This document shows positions 17,103 through 25,722 of a DNA stretch of 64,000 nt, in pieces. Within the stretch, counting starts at the first letter, position 1. Each line of letters starts with the position of its first letter. The translations under genes and the position numbers were made by a program. The notes under the pieces were generated by a model, which worked only from the letters and a program-made list of their open reading frames with translations, did not search any database and had not been told where the DNA came from. This stretch comes from Actinomycetota bacterium (GTDB lineage: Bacteria; Actinomycetota; Actinomycetes; S36-B12; UBA10799), in the NCBI GenBank assembly GCA_020636995.1, contig JACJWU010000006.1:186001-250000 (forward strand), given 5' to 3'.

Positions 17103-17205
17103 CCGGCGTTGACTGTTGCGCGGTTACCGATTCGGGGACCGGAAACCCGTAACGGCGCAGCACTCAACGCCGGAGGCCCCAAACCTGTGACCGCGCAGCA
17201 ATGAA
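17103..17205. repeat. Imperfect palindrome with a third repeat copy between pilT and acs
   Basis: Perfect 10-base outer arms (17103-17112 and 17164-17173) enclose an inner pair, TGTTGCGCGGTTAC forward and the complement of TGCTGCGCCGTTAC, differing at two positions. A further reverse copy (complement of ATTGCTGCGCGGTCACAGG) follows at 17183-17202. It lies in the 295-bp divergent spacer upstream of acs. The rest of that spacer is GC-rich with no recognisable site except the acs ribosome site. Confidence 0.75.
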
Positions 17206-17294
17206 CCCCGAACGTCGCCGGACTCCCCCACAACCGGTTGCAGACCACCACCCCCACCTGATCGGATGGGAGGACCACAACGAGGAGGTCGCTG

Positions 17295-19238
17295 ATGTCG
17301 GACGAGGCCCTGGAGAACCTGCTGCACGAGGATCGGGTGTTCCCGCCCACCCCCGAATTCGCTGCACAGGCCAACGCGAAGGCCGACATGTACGAGACTG
17401 CGGCCGCCGACCGGCTCGGCTTCTGGGACACCCAGGCGGCTCGCCTGCAGTGGGAGACCCCCTGGGAGCAGACCCTCGACTGGTCCGACGCGCCCTTCGC
17501 CAAGTGGTTCGTCGGTGGCCGCCTCAACGTCGCGGTCAACTGTGTGGACCGGCACGTGGCAGCCGGCTTCGGGGACAAGGTGGCGATCCACTTCGAGGGC
17601 GAGCCGGGCGACACCCGCACCATCACCTACGGGGAACTCAAGGATGAGGTGAGCCGGGCGGCCAACGCGCTCACAAGCATGGGCGTTACCGCAGGTGACC
17701 GCGTGGCGATCTACCTGCCCATGATCCCGGAGGCAGCGATCGCCATGCTCGCCTGCGCGCGCATCGGGGCACCGCACTCAGTGGTCTTCGGAGGCTTCTC
17801 GTCGGAGGCCTTGCGCAGCCGCATCGACGATGCGGAGGCGAAGCTCGTCATCACCTCCGACGGTGGCTACCGGCGGGGCTCGGCCGCAGCGCTCAAACCC
17901 GCGGTCGACGAGGCGGTCGCCGAATGCCCGTCGGTGGAGAAGGTGCTCGTCGTGCGGCGCACGGGCCAGGATGTCGACTGGACCGACAAGGACGTCTGGT
18001 GGCACGACGCGGTGGACGGCGCGAGTCCGGAACACACCGCCGAGGCGTTCGACTCCGAGCACCCGCTGTTCATCCTCTACACGTCCGGCACCACGGGTAA
18101 ACCGAAGGGGATCCTGCACACCAGCGGCGGATACCTGACCCAGACCTCGTACACCCACTACAACGTGTTCGACCTCAAGGCCGACGACGTGTACTGGTGC
18201 ACGGCCGACGTCGGGTGGGTGACCGGCCACAGTTACATCGTGTACGGTCCGCTGGCCAACGGCGCCACCCAGGTGATGTACGAGGGAACCCCCGACACCC
18301 CGCACAAGGGCCGCTGGTGGGAGATCGTCGAGAAGTACGGCGTCACCCTTCTCTACACCGCGCCCACCGCGATCCGGACGTTCATGAAGTGGGGCAACGA
18401 CATCCCGGAGCAGTTCGACCTGTCGTCGATCCGCCTGCTGGGCAGCGTCGGTGAGCCGATCAACCCCGAGGCATGGGTCTGGTACCGCGATCACATCGGT
18501 GGCGGCACCGCGCCCATCGTCGACACGTGGTGGCAGACCGAGACCGGCGCGATGATGATCAGCCCGCTACCCGGGGTAACCGAGTGCAAGCCTGGGTCGG
18601 CGATGCGGGCGTTGCCGGGGATCAACGCCGACGTCGTCGACGACAACGGCGAGGTGGTGGGTCCCGGTGGCGGCGGGTACCTGGTGCTCAGCCAGCCCTG
18701 GCCGTCGATGCTGCGCGGGATCTGGGGCGATCCGCAGCGGTACCAGGACACCTATTGGAGTCGATGGCCGCAGTACTACTTCGCCGGCGATGGCGCGAAA
18801 CTCGACGAGGATGGCGCGATCTGGCTGCTCGGCCGGGTCGACGACGTGATGAACGTGTCGGGTCACCGGATCTCCACCACGGAGGTCGAGTCCGCCCTGG
18901 TCTCCCATGAACTGGTCGCGGAGGCCGCGGTGGTCGGCGCCAGCAACGAGACCACCGGGCAGGGCATCGTGGCCTTCGTCATCCTGCGCAGCGACATGCC
19001 CGCCCCGGACGACGTCGTCGCGCACCTGCGCAACCACGTGGCAAAGGAGATCGGCCCGATCGCCAAGCCCCGCCAGATCCTGGTCGTCAATGAGTTGCCC
19101 AAGACCCGCTCGGGCAAAATCATGAGGCGCCTGCTGCGCGACGTGGCGGAGAACCGTAGCCTCGGAGATGTAACGACGTTGGCCGATCCATCGGTCATGA
19201 ACCTGATCAGCGAGGGCCTGAGCAAGGGTGGCGACTGA
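17295..19238 (+). CDS. acs: Acetyl-CoA synthetase (AMP-forming)
   Basis: 647 residues, full length for Acs, which converts acetate, ATP and CoA to acetyl-CoA through acetyl-AMP. The P-loop-like motif LYTSGTTGKPKGI, the acetate pocket segment VDTWWQTETGAMM, the hinge region YFAGDGAKLDEDG...LLGRVDDVMNVSGHRIST and the C-terminal PKTRSGKIMRRLLR are all present. The catalytic Lys in the last motif (about residue 608) is the known acetylation site that switches Acs off. GAGGAGG lies just before the ATG. It heads a tight operon with nhaA, the holin-like gene and the hydrolase. Confidence 0.97.
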   Translation: MSDEALENLLHEDRVFPPTPEFAAQANAKADMYETAAADRLGFWDTQAARLQWETPWEQTLDWSDAPFAKWFVGGRLNVAVNCVDRHVAAGFGDKVAIHFEGEPGDTRTITYGELKDEVSRAANALTSMGVTAGDRVAIYLPMIPEAAIAMLACARIGAPHSVVFGGFSSEALRSRIDDAEAKLVITSDGGYRRGSAAALKPAVDEAVAECPSVEKVLVVRRTGQDVDWTDKDVWWHDAVDGASPEHTAEAFDSEHPLFILYTSGTTGKPKGILHTSGGYLTQTSYTHYNVFDLKADDVYWCTADVGWVTGHSYIVYGPLANGATQVMYEGTPDTPHKGRWWEIVEKYGVTLLYTAPTAIRTFMKWGNDIPEQFDLSSIRLLGSVGEPINPEAWVWYRDHIGGGTAPIVDTWWQTETGAMMISPLPGVTECKPGSAMRALPGINADVVDDNGEVVGPGGGGYLVLSQPWPSMLRGIWGDPQRYQDTYWSRWPQYYFAGDGAKLDEDGAIWLLGRVDDVMNVSGHRISTTEVESALVSHELVAEAAVVGASNETTGQGIVAFVILRSDMPAPDDVVAHLRNHVAKEIGPIAKPRQILVVNELPKTRSGKIMRRLLRDVAENRSLGDVTTLADPSVMNLISEGLSKGGD

Positions 19239-20526
19239 CAAAGAGCGCAGGGAGGTCTTCGAGCGCCTCCCGCTTCAAGAGCGCCTATGGGTGCTCCGGC
19301 AACTGCAGGACGAGACCGTCGGTGGTGCGCTGCTGATCGCAGCGGCGACCATCGCGCTGGTCTGGGCGAACTCGGCCTGGGGGGACGTCTACTCGGAGAT
19401 CGCCAGCTTCACGATCGGGCCCGCGCGCCTGAATCTGGACCTCTCCCTGGCCACCTGGGCGGCCGACGGTCTGCTGGCGGTGTTCTTCTTCGTTGCCGGA
19501 CTGGAACTCAAACACGAACTGGTGAAGGGGTCGCTGAGCAGACCTTCCAAGGCCGCAGTGCCGGTGGCAGCCGCGCTGGGCGGCATGATCGTGCCCGCGG
19601 CCATCTACGCGGCGATCAACCTGAGCGCCACCGACGGCGAACCCTCGGGGTGGGGGATCCCCATGGCCACGGACATCGCGTTCGCACTGGCCGTGCTGGC
19701 TGTCGCCGGTCGACGGCTCCCGGTGGCGGTGCGGGCCTTCCTGCTCACCCTCGCGGTGGTCGACGACCTCGGAGCGATCCTGGTGATCGCACTGTTCTAC
19801 TCGGACAAGTTCCAACTGCTCCCGTTCCTCGCCTCGCTGCTGTGCATGCTCGCGTACTGGCTCGCCCAGCGGGCCCGCATCACCAGCCCGCTGCTCTACG
19901 TGCCCCTCGCGCTACTCACATGGGGGCTCATGCACGAGTCGGGCGTCCACGCCACCGTGGCAGGGGTCGCCCTGGCGATGCTGACCCGCATCAAGGAGGA
20001 TCCGGGCGAGGAGGAAGCACCGGCCGAACGGCTGCAACACAGTCTGCACCCACTGTCCGCAGGGTTCTGCGTTCCTGTGTTCGCATTCTTCGCCGCCGGG
20101 GTCGACCTGCGCGGGCAGAGCCTCGTCGATGCCTTCGAGAGCCCCATCGCCATCGGCATCATGCTGGGCCTGGTGGTGGGCAAGCCCATCGGCGTCCTGC
20201 TCGGCGCGGGACTCACCTCGCGGTTCACCCGGGCTTCGCTCGCCCGGGGCCTGTCGTGGCTGGACGTCACGGCCGTCGGTCTGCTGGCCGGGATCGGCTT
20301 CACCGTCTCGCTGCTGATCACGGAGTTGGCGTTCGGCTACGGGTCCGACACGACCAGCATCGGCAAGATCGCCGTGCTCTCCGCAAGCGTCATCGCCGCG
20401 GGACTGGCCATCGTCGCACTTCGCCTGCGGGCTCGCGCCTACCGGACGATGTACGACGAAGAAGAACGCGATGAGGACCAAGATGGGATTCCGGACGTCT
20501 ACGGCGGCCAGCGCCCACTACCCTGA
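19228..20526 (+). CDS. nhaA: NhaA-family Na+/H+ antiporter
   Basis: 432 residues. The paired aspartates that carry Na+/H+ are visible in LLTLAVVDDLGAILVIALF, and the helix-2 motif FFFVAGLELKHELVKG and the helix-11 region GLLAGIGFTVSLLITELAF are conserved. Its GTG start lies 11 bases inside the end of acs. The C-terminus has an acidic tail (DEEERDEDQDG) beyond the last helix. It exports Na+ in exchange for H+ at the inner membrane. Confidence 0.95.
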   Translation: MATDKERREVFERLPLQERLWVLRQLQDETVGGALLIAAATIALVWANSAWGDVYSEIASFTIGPARLNLDLSLATWAADGLLAVFFFVAGLELKHELVKGSLSRPSKAAVPVAAALGGMIVPAAIYAAINLSATDGEPSGWGIPMATDIAFALAVLAVAGRRLPVAVRAFLLTLAVVDDLGAILVIALFYSDKFQLLPFLASLLCMLAYWLAQRARITSPLLYVPLALLTWGLMHESGVHATVAGVALAMLTRIKEDPGEEEAPAERLQHSLHPLSAGFCVPVFAFFAAGVDLRGQSLVDAFESPIAIGIMLGLVVGKPIGVLLGAGLTSRFTRASLARGLSWLDVTAVGLLAGIGFTVSLLITELAFGYGSDTTSIGKIAVLSASVIAAGLAIVALRLRARAYRTMYDEEERDEDQDGIPDVYGGQRPLP

Positions 20527-20530
20527 ACCC

Positions 20531-20923
20531 ATGGCGATTGAGACCAAGCAGCAGACGGACCAAGGGATCATCGACCTGGTCAGGTCCGCCGCAGCCGACA
20601 CCACCGAACTCGTGCGGCAGCAGATCGAACTCACGAAGGCCGAGATCAAGGAGAACGCACGCACGGCGGGGGCGTCGTTCGGGCTGCTGGTCGTCGGCGG
20701 GGTCATCCTGTTCCTCGGTGTGATCTTCCTGCTCGTGACACTGGCCTACGTGCTGGTCCAGCTGGGCCTGCCGGAGTGGGCCGGTTTCGGCATCGTCACC
20801 GCCGTGCTGCTGCTCGTCGGCGCCATCCTGGTGCTGGTCGGCCGGAGCCGGGCGAAGCAGGTGCATGGGCCGGAGCGCTCCATGGCAGCGCTCGAGGCGA
20901 CGAAGTCCACGTTGCGCGGGTAG
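20531..20923 (+). CDS. Phage-holin superfamily (Rv3669-type) membrane protein
   Basis: 130 residues: an N-terminal amphipathic part (IIDLVRSAAADTTELVRQQIELTKAEI, read in two pieces), two long hydrophobic helices (GLLVVGGVILFLGVIFLLV; FGIVTAVLLLVGAILVLVG) and a charged tail. This is the actinobacterial 'phage holin family' (putative actinobacterial holin-X), which despite the name is a conserved chromosomal protein. The ATG at 20531 is 4 bases past nhaA, without a clear ribosome site, so coupling is likely. Its stop overlaps the next gene's GTG. Confidence 0.8.
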   Translation: MAIETKQQTDQGIIDLVRSAAADTTELVRQQIELTKAEIKENARTAGASFGLLVVGGVILFLGVIFLLVTLAYVLVQLGLPEWAGFGIVTAVLLLVGAILVLVGRSRAKQVHGPERSMAALEATKSTLRG

Positions 20924-21840
20924 TGGCCCTATCCGTCACGCCTTACGAGGCGATCAACACTCCCGGGCCCTGGACTCACCGTCTGGTACCCGCCAATGGT
21001 GCGCAGTTCCACCTGGTCGAGGCCGGAGACGGCCCACTGGTCCTGATGCTGCACGGCTTCCCGCAGTACTGGTGGACATGGCGCGAGTTCGTGCCGGCGC
21101 TGGCCTCCGCCGGGTACCGGGCTGCGGCGATGGACCTGCGCGGGTATGCGGGTTCGGATCATGCCCCACGGGGCTACGACCCCACCACGTTGTCCAACGA
21201 CGTACTCGGTGTCATCGCGTGCCTGGGTGAGCAGTCGGCATTCCTTGTCGGGCACGGCTGGGGTGCGCACATCGGGTGGACAGCCGCCCGCCGATCACGC
21301 ATGGTCCGCGGCCTGACCGCGATCTCCGCCCCGCACCCCGTGCGGTTGCGGGAAGCAGCCCGGACCCAGCCACAGATCAAGGCCTGGCGCTATGCGCTTC
21401 GTTACCAGTGGCCCTGGTTGCCGGAACGGGACTTCGCCGCCGACAACGCGCTGCGGGTAGCAGAGGTCCTGCGCACCTGGTCGGTTCGACAGGCGTGGCT
21501 GACCCGAGAGGTGTCCGACCGGTTCCGGGCGGCCTTCCTGGAGGCGAACACCGCACACTGCGCGATGGAATACCACCGGTGGGCGTGGCGCAGTTACGTG
21601 CGCGCCGACGGCCGCCGATTCAACACGTTGATGAGCGCCGAACCGATCCGGCAACCGGTCCTGCACATCCACGGCCGGCAGGACCCGACCGTACTCCCGG
21701 CCACGACGACGGGCAGCGGCGACTACGTGACCGGGCCGTACCAACTCGAACCGCTCGACGACTGCGGGCACTTCCCGCACGAGGAACGTCCGGACCTCGT
21801 GCTTCCGATGCTGCGGGAGTGGCTGGCGACACACCGCTGA
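20923..21840 (+). CDS. Alpha/beta hydrolase, EphE-like, lacking the nucleophile
   Basis: 306 residues with an epoxide-hydrolase-like alpha/beta fold. The oxyanion motif LMLHGFPQYWWTWR, the strand motif AMDLRGYAGSD, and near the C-terminus HGRQDPTVLP (acid) and CGHFPHEER (His) are present. The nucleophile elbow reads VGHGWGAH, with Gly112 where active enzymes have Asp or Ser; a single A-to-G change in a GAC codon would cause this. The GTG at 20923 overlaps the holin-like gene's TAG by one base. By position it corresponds to Rv3670 (EphE). Hydrolase activity is doubtful. Confidence 0.85.
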   Translation: MALSVTPYEAINTPGPWTHRLVPANGAQFHLVEAGDGPLVLMLHGFPQYWWTWREFVPALASAGYRAAAMDLRGYAGSDHAPRGYDPTTLSNDVLGVIACLGEQSAFLVGHGWGAHIGWTAARRSRMVRGLTAISAPHPVRLREAARTQPQIKAWRYALRYQWPWLPERDFAADNALRVAEVLRTWSVRQAWLTREVSDRFRAAFLEANTAHCAMEYHRWAWRSYVRADGRRFNTLMSAEPIRQPVLHIHGRQDPTVLPATTTGSGDYVTGPYQLEPLDDCGHFPHEERPDLVLPMLREWLATHR

Positions 21841-21862
21841 GGGCGGCTGCCACGAACGGTGT

Positions 21863-23050
21863 TCAGCGCGAACAGGTCCCGACAGCCACCGGAACGGTGC
21901 TGTCGGCAACACTGCGCAGCGCTTGACCCACAGCCTTGTTGGTCATGGCGAACCCTGTGCGTTTGTACTGCTGCGAGCTCGCGAATACCACCCCCGCGTA
22001 GCGGCCGTCCCGGGTCAGCAGGGGCCCGCCGGAGTTGCCGGGAATCACCCGGCCACGCACGACGTAGATCTCGCGGGGCTTGGTCGGGTCGCCGTAGATG
22101 TTGTCGGAGAACACCGGGCTCTCCGACGTGCGGGTGACCACGCGGGCACTGCGCAGGTCCAAGGGCCCTCCTCCTGGGTACCCGGCGATCACCGCGGCGT
22201 CGCCGTCTGCGACGTCACGTGCCGGGTTCAAGGGCGCCAGACCGAGGCCGGGAACGAACAGCACGGCCACATCGAGGTCGGCGTCGAACAACACCACGTC
22301 GGCGCCCCAGGACCGGCCGTCCGAGGCGACCACCCGGACCTGGGACATCCCGGCCACCACGTGGGCGTTCGTGGCGATGTGATCGACGGCGTACACGAAC
22401 CCGGAACCTGTCGAGCCCTGCCCACATGCCGGGGTCGGTCCGGACACCCGCACCACGGATTCACTCGCGGTCATCGCTGCCTGCGTGATGCTCTTGGGCG
22501 GCGGGGCCACCTTGTCGCCGGGCAGCCCCTCGAGCCCGAAGAACACCTCAGGCAGTTTCACCTGGTCCAGGAACTCCCGCACTGAGTAGGCCAGGTCCGT
22601 GGCTTGGGCGGGCACGAGCCGTTCGACCTGTTGCAGAAGCGTCGACGACCGCACCGCCGAAGAGAGGGTCCTCGAGGGCAGTGCGGCGACAGTGGCAGCG
22701 AGCATCCACATCACGATCAGGCCCGCCACCACGCTGACCAACGCCCCGGCCGATGCGTCCAGGACCCTCGCCGGTCCGGCCTGCATCGCCATCCACAACG
22801 GGCGCCCGAGCGTGACGACCAACGCGTTGCCTAGGCCGACTCCGAGCAGAATCACGCCCACACTGACGACGGCCGCAGTGGGGCCGAGTGCTCCGACTTG
22901 GCTGAGCACCCACGGCAGGGACGCCGCGGCCAGCAGTCCGCCACCGACGGTTCCGACCACGGACAGCACACTGCGCACAAGCCCCTGGTGCCATCCGATC
23001 AGCGCGATCAGAACCAGGATTCCGAGCACAACAAAATCGACGACGCCCAT
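21863..23050 (-). CDS. marP: MarP-type membrane serine protease (CvpA-like N-terminus)
   Basis: 395 residues. Four N-terminal hydrophobic helices (CvpA/colicin-V-like, residues 1-120) anchor a chymotrypsin-fold protease outside the membrane. The triad is readable: His230 in IATNAHVVAG, Asp260 in FDADLDVAVL, Ser340 in VIPGNSGGP. Cysteines near residue 209 and near the C-terminus could form the regulatory disulfide described in Mycobacterium MarP (Rv3671c), a protease needed for acid resistance. The start ATG 23050 is chosen because the first helix begins there. It is the last gene of the nth-NUDIX-marP operon. Confidence 0.92.
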   Translation of the reverse strand: MGVVDFVVLGILVLIALIGWHQGLVRSVLSVVGTVGGGLLAAASLPWVLSQVGALGPTAAVVSVGVILLGVGLGNALVVTLGRPLWMAMQAGPARVLDASAGALVSVVAGLIVMWMLAATVAALPSRTLSSAVRSSTLLQQVERLVPAQATDLAYSVREFLDQVKLPEVFFGLEGLPGDKVAPPPKSITQAAMTASESVVRVSGPTPACGQGSTGSGFVYAVDHIATNAHVVAGMSQVRVVASDGRSWGADVVLFDADLDVAVLFVPGLGLAPLNPARDVADGDAAVIAGYPGGGPLDLRSARVVTRTSESPVFSDNIYGDPTKPREIYVVRGRVIPGNSGGPLLTRDGRYAGVVFASSQQYKRTGFAMTNKAVGQALRSVADSTVPVAVGTCSR

Positions 23051-23075
23051 CAGCGGCGCCGTCCGCGAACCGTTG

Positions 23076-23702
23076 TCAACCTGTCCATCCGATATCCACG
23101 ATACGTCCGTCGTCCCAGGTCCGCTCCCAGCCGGCAAGTGCAAGGATGCGGTCGAGCAGCAACGCGGTGAACCCCCAGACGAGCATGCCGCGGACCGTGA
23201 ACCCCGGACCGATGTATCCACTCGGGTGTCGCACGCTCACCCGGTTCTGTGGGTCCGTCAACTCCGACAATGGGACCCGATGGACCTCGGAAACCTCGGC
23301 GGGGTCCATCGCACTGACCGGCGAGGGCCGCTCCCACCAGGCCAACACCGGGGTCACCACGAACCCGCTGGGGGGCAGCCACACTTCGGGAAGTGACCGG
23401 ATCACCTCGACGCCCGCCGGGTCGAGGCCGGTCTCCTCCTGCCCTTCCCGCAGGGCCGCAGCCACCGCACCCTCGTCGTCGTCCTCCGCTCCGCCCGGGA
23501 ACGCCGGCTGGCCCGCGTGCGAGCGCATGTCGGACGCACGCTGGATGAGTAGCACGTCGGGGCCATGCACGTCCTCCCCGAACAGGATCAGCACGGCCGA
23601 TCTGCGGCCCCCGTCGGTGGGCGGGGTGAATCGCGCGAGCGCCTCCCCGGCCAGGTCCTCGGTCGCGGCGAGCAGTGGCTCGAGCCAGTCGGGCACGCTC
23701 AT
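23076..23702 (-). CDS. NUDIX hydrolase, CoA-pyrophosphatase type
   Basis: 208 residues. The Nudix box GGAEDDDEGAVAAALREGQE continues into ETGL and fits GX5EX7REUXEEXGU exactly. The preceding segment LIQRASDMRSHAGQPAFPGG carries the LLxxR(S/A)xxxxxHxGqxaFPGG pattern of CoA pyrophosphatases. It would cleave CoA or similar nucleotide diphosphates. It overlaps the end of nth by 4 bases (ATGA). Confidence 0.9.
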   Translation of the reverse strand: MSVPDWLEPLLAATEDLAGEALARFTPPTDGGRRSAVLILFGEDVHGPDVLLIQRASDMRSHAGQPAFPGGAEDDDEGAVAAALREGQEETGLDPAGVEVIRSLPEVWLPPSGFVVTPVLAWWERPSPVSAMDPAEVSEVHRVPLSELTDPQNRVSVRHPSGYIGPGFTVRGMLVWGFTALLLDRILALAGWERTWDDGRIVDIGWTG

Positions 23703-24391
23703 GGCCGTTTGATCATCGCTTCGGCCCGGACCGGGTCCTGCTCGCCGATGTCACGGGAGGGACAGAGCCTGGCGACCGGGCACGCCGCGCAGGCCGGTTT
23801 GCGCGCGAAGCAGCAGCGACGGCCGTGGAAGATCAACCGGTGCGACACCATCGTCCGGTCCTTGCGGGGGAACAACGCGTCGAGGGCGTACTCGATGCGC
23901 ACCGGGTCGGTCTGCTCGGTCCAGCCCAGGCGGTGCGACAGTCGCTGCACGTGGGTGTCCACCGTGAAGCCCGGCTGGTCGAAGGCGTTGCCGCGCACCA
24001 CGTGGGCCGTCTTCCGGCCGACGCCGGGCAGCTTCACCAGAGCCGACATCGGCCGTGGGATCTGTCCCTTGTGCTGCGCGCACACTGTTGCTGCCATCGA
24101 CTGCAGGGATGCGGCCTTGTTCCGGAAGAAGCCGGTCGGGCGGATGATCTCCTCGAGCTCGGTTCTGTCGGCAGCGGCCAGAGCGACCGGATCGGGGTAC
24201 CTAGCGAACAACGCGGGGGTCACCTGATTGACCCGCTCATCGGTGCACTGGGCGCTGAGGATGGTCGCGACCAACAACTCGTACGGGTCGCGGAAGTCGA
24301 GTTCGCAGTGAGCATCCGGGTAGACCTGCTGCAGGATTCTGTCCACCGCACGCGCGCGCCGGACCAGTGCGACCGGCGGGCGGGGTTCCAT
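23699..24391 (-). CDS. nth: Endonuclease III
   Basis: 230 residues. It removes oxidised pyrimidines from DNA and nicks the backbone. The helix-hairpin-helix LPGVGRKTAHVVRG carries the catalytic Lys127, and VDTHVQRLSHRLG the catalytic Asp145. The [4Fe-4S] loop C-x6-C-x2-C-x5-C is intact at Cys194, 201, 204 and 210. GGAGCG precedes ATG 24391. It is first in the operon with NUDIX and marP, as in Mycobacterium (Rv3674c neighbourhood). Confidence 0.97.
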   Translation of the reverse strand: MEPRPPVALVRRARAVDRILQQVYPDAHCELDFRDPYELLVATILSAQCTDERVNQVTPALFARYPDPVALAAADRTELEEIIRPTGFFRNKAASLQSMAATVCAQHKGQIPRPMSALVKLPGVGRKTAHVVRGNAFDQPGFTVDTHVQRLSHRLGWTEQTDPVRIEYALDALFPRKDRTMVSHRLIFHGRRCCFARKPACAACPVARLCPSRDIGEQDPVRAEAMIKRP

Positions 24392-24520
24392 CGCTCCAGG
24401 GTACGTGGCCTCTTGGGCGTGCGCCGCCGGACGGGCCACCACCCATCCGGGGGTCACCTGACGGGGTCAAACCACTCGATCGGGGGTAAGGACGATCTGG
24501 TATGGAACCGATAGGAAGCC

Positions 24521-24994
24521 ATGACCACCTACGCGGACGCACAGGTCCTGCTCAGCGACTTGTCGCTGGACGACCTTCGCATCCTGCGCCAGCACCTCAC
24601 CGACGAGGAGAGCCGGGTGTCCTACTGGCGGCGCCTGTTCCAGGCCCGGCTGGACATGCTCAACGACTCCGACCTCGTCGACACCCAGGACCTGCGCAAT
24701 GTCCTGCAGGACGCCAACAGCGCCCCCCGGCGCTGGCAGGCCCTCGGACTACATCCCGCCGACATCGACACCTCGATGCCCGAGGCGCGGTCCTTGTGGA
24801 GCCGGGTGGTGGACCTCAACGACGCCGAACAGCGGAAGGCGTACATCGATCTGCTGCAGGCCATGGAAGCCTCGCTGTCGACCAACCGGCACGCCCTGCA
24901 CCGTCAGATCGACGCCGTGACAGAGGAACTGATCGCCAGATATCGGACAAATCCGGCATTGGCGCTGACCGCACTGCCCCGCCGCGGGCAGTAG
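24521..24994 (+). CDS. rsiG: RsiG-like c-di-GMP-binding anti-sigma factor
   Basis: 157 residues, all helical. An exact E(X)3S(X)2R(X)3Q(X)3D motif is present at Glu30, Ser34, Arg37, Gln41 and Asp45. A second copy is at Glu116, Ser120, Arg123, His127 and Asp131, with Gln replaced by His. Two such motifs facing each other in a coiled coil bind a c-di-GMP dimer in Streptomyces RsiG, which then holds the sigma factor WhiG. GATAGGAAGCC before the ATG supports the start. It lies just upstream of crp. No WhiG gene is in the window. The motif match makes the call strong although overall similarity cannot be measured here. Confidence 0.88.
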   Translation: MTTYADAQVLLSDLSLDDLRILRQHLTDEESRVSYWRRLFQARLDMLNDSDLVDTQDLRNVLQDANSAPRRWQALGLHPADIDTSMPEARSLWSRVVDLNDAEQRKAYIDLLQAMEASLSTNRHALHRQIDAVTEELIARYRTNPALALTALPRRGQ

Positions 24995-25043
24995 CTCGGT
25001 CAACGACGCGCAAGAGGGTCGAATTCTGCGCCACACTGAACGT

Positions 25044-25718
25044 GTGGATGACGTCTTGCGCCAAGCCCCCCTCTTCACCGCTCTGGATGACGAAGCCGCC
25101 GCAGCCCTGCAGGCGTCGACCGTCGAAGTCCGCCTGTCCAAGGGGCAGGACCTGTTCCTTGAGGGAGAGCCGGGCGACCGGATGTTCGTGATCACCGAGG
25201 GCAAGATCAAACTGGGCCACACCGCCTCGGACGGCCGCGAGAGCCTGCTGGCCATCCTCGGGCCCGGGGAACTGCTCGGAGAGTTGTCCCTGTTCGACCC
25301 CGGACCCCGCACCGCGACCGCCACCGCGCTCACCGACGCCACTCTGATCGCACTGGGGCACTCCGCGCTGCGACCCTGGCTCACCGGCCGTCCGGAGGTG
25401 GCCGAGGCGCTGCTGCAGGCGTTGGCCCAGCGTCTGCGGCGCACGAACGAGGCCATGGCTGATCTCGTGTTCTCCGACGTTCCCGGCCGCATCGCGAAGA
25501 TCCTGCTGGAACTCGGCGACAAGTTCGGCCGCCAGATGCCCGACGGTCTTCATGTCACGCATGACATGACGCAGGAGGAACTGGCCCAGCTGGTGGGTGC
25601 CTCCCGGGAGACCGTGAACAAGGCACTCGCCGACTTCGCCAGCCGCGGCTGGATCCGGCTGGAGTCCCGCTCGGTCGTCCTGCTGGAGATGGACCGACTG
25701 CAGCGACGCGCGCGCTGA
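25044..25718 (+). CDS. crp: Crp/Fnr-family transcription regulator
   Basis: 224 residues. The cyclic-nucleotide-binding beta barrel includes EGEPGDRMFVITEGKIKLG and the phosphate-binding cassette GELLGELSLFDPGPRTATAT, with Glu and Arg in the places that contact cAMP. A winged HTH follows with MTQEELAQLVGASRETVNKA as recognition region. It is probably the cAMP receptor protein (Rv3676 type). Start GTG 25044. It follows rsiG by 49 bases and precedes a GT87 gene by 4, so the last two may be co-transcribed. Confidence 0.93.
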   Translation: MDDVLRQAPLFTALDDEAAAALQASTVEVRLSKGQDLFLEGEPGDRMFVITEGKIKLGHTASDGRESLLAILGPGELLGELSLFDPGPRTATATALTDATLIALGHSALRPWLTGRPEVAEALLQALAQRLRRTNEAMADLVFSDVPGRIAKILLELGDKFGRQMPDGLHVTHDMTQEELAQLVGASRETVNKALADFASRGWIRLESRSVVLLEMDRLQRRAR

Positions 25719-25722
25719 CGAC

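Noticed and set aside
20531..20923. Phage holin as sign of a prophage
   Set aside because: The gene lies inside a conserved chromosomal operon with nhaA and has no phage neighbours.
24487..24514. WhiG/FliA-like promoter TAAG-N16-ACCGATAG just before rsiG
   Set aside because: It would start transcription at the ATG and overlap the ribosome site GGAAG; spacing and both boxes are imperfect. Probably chance.
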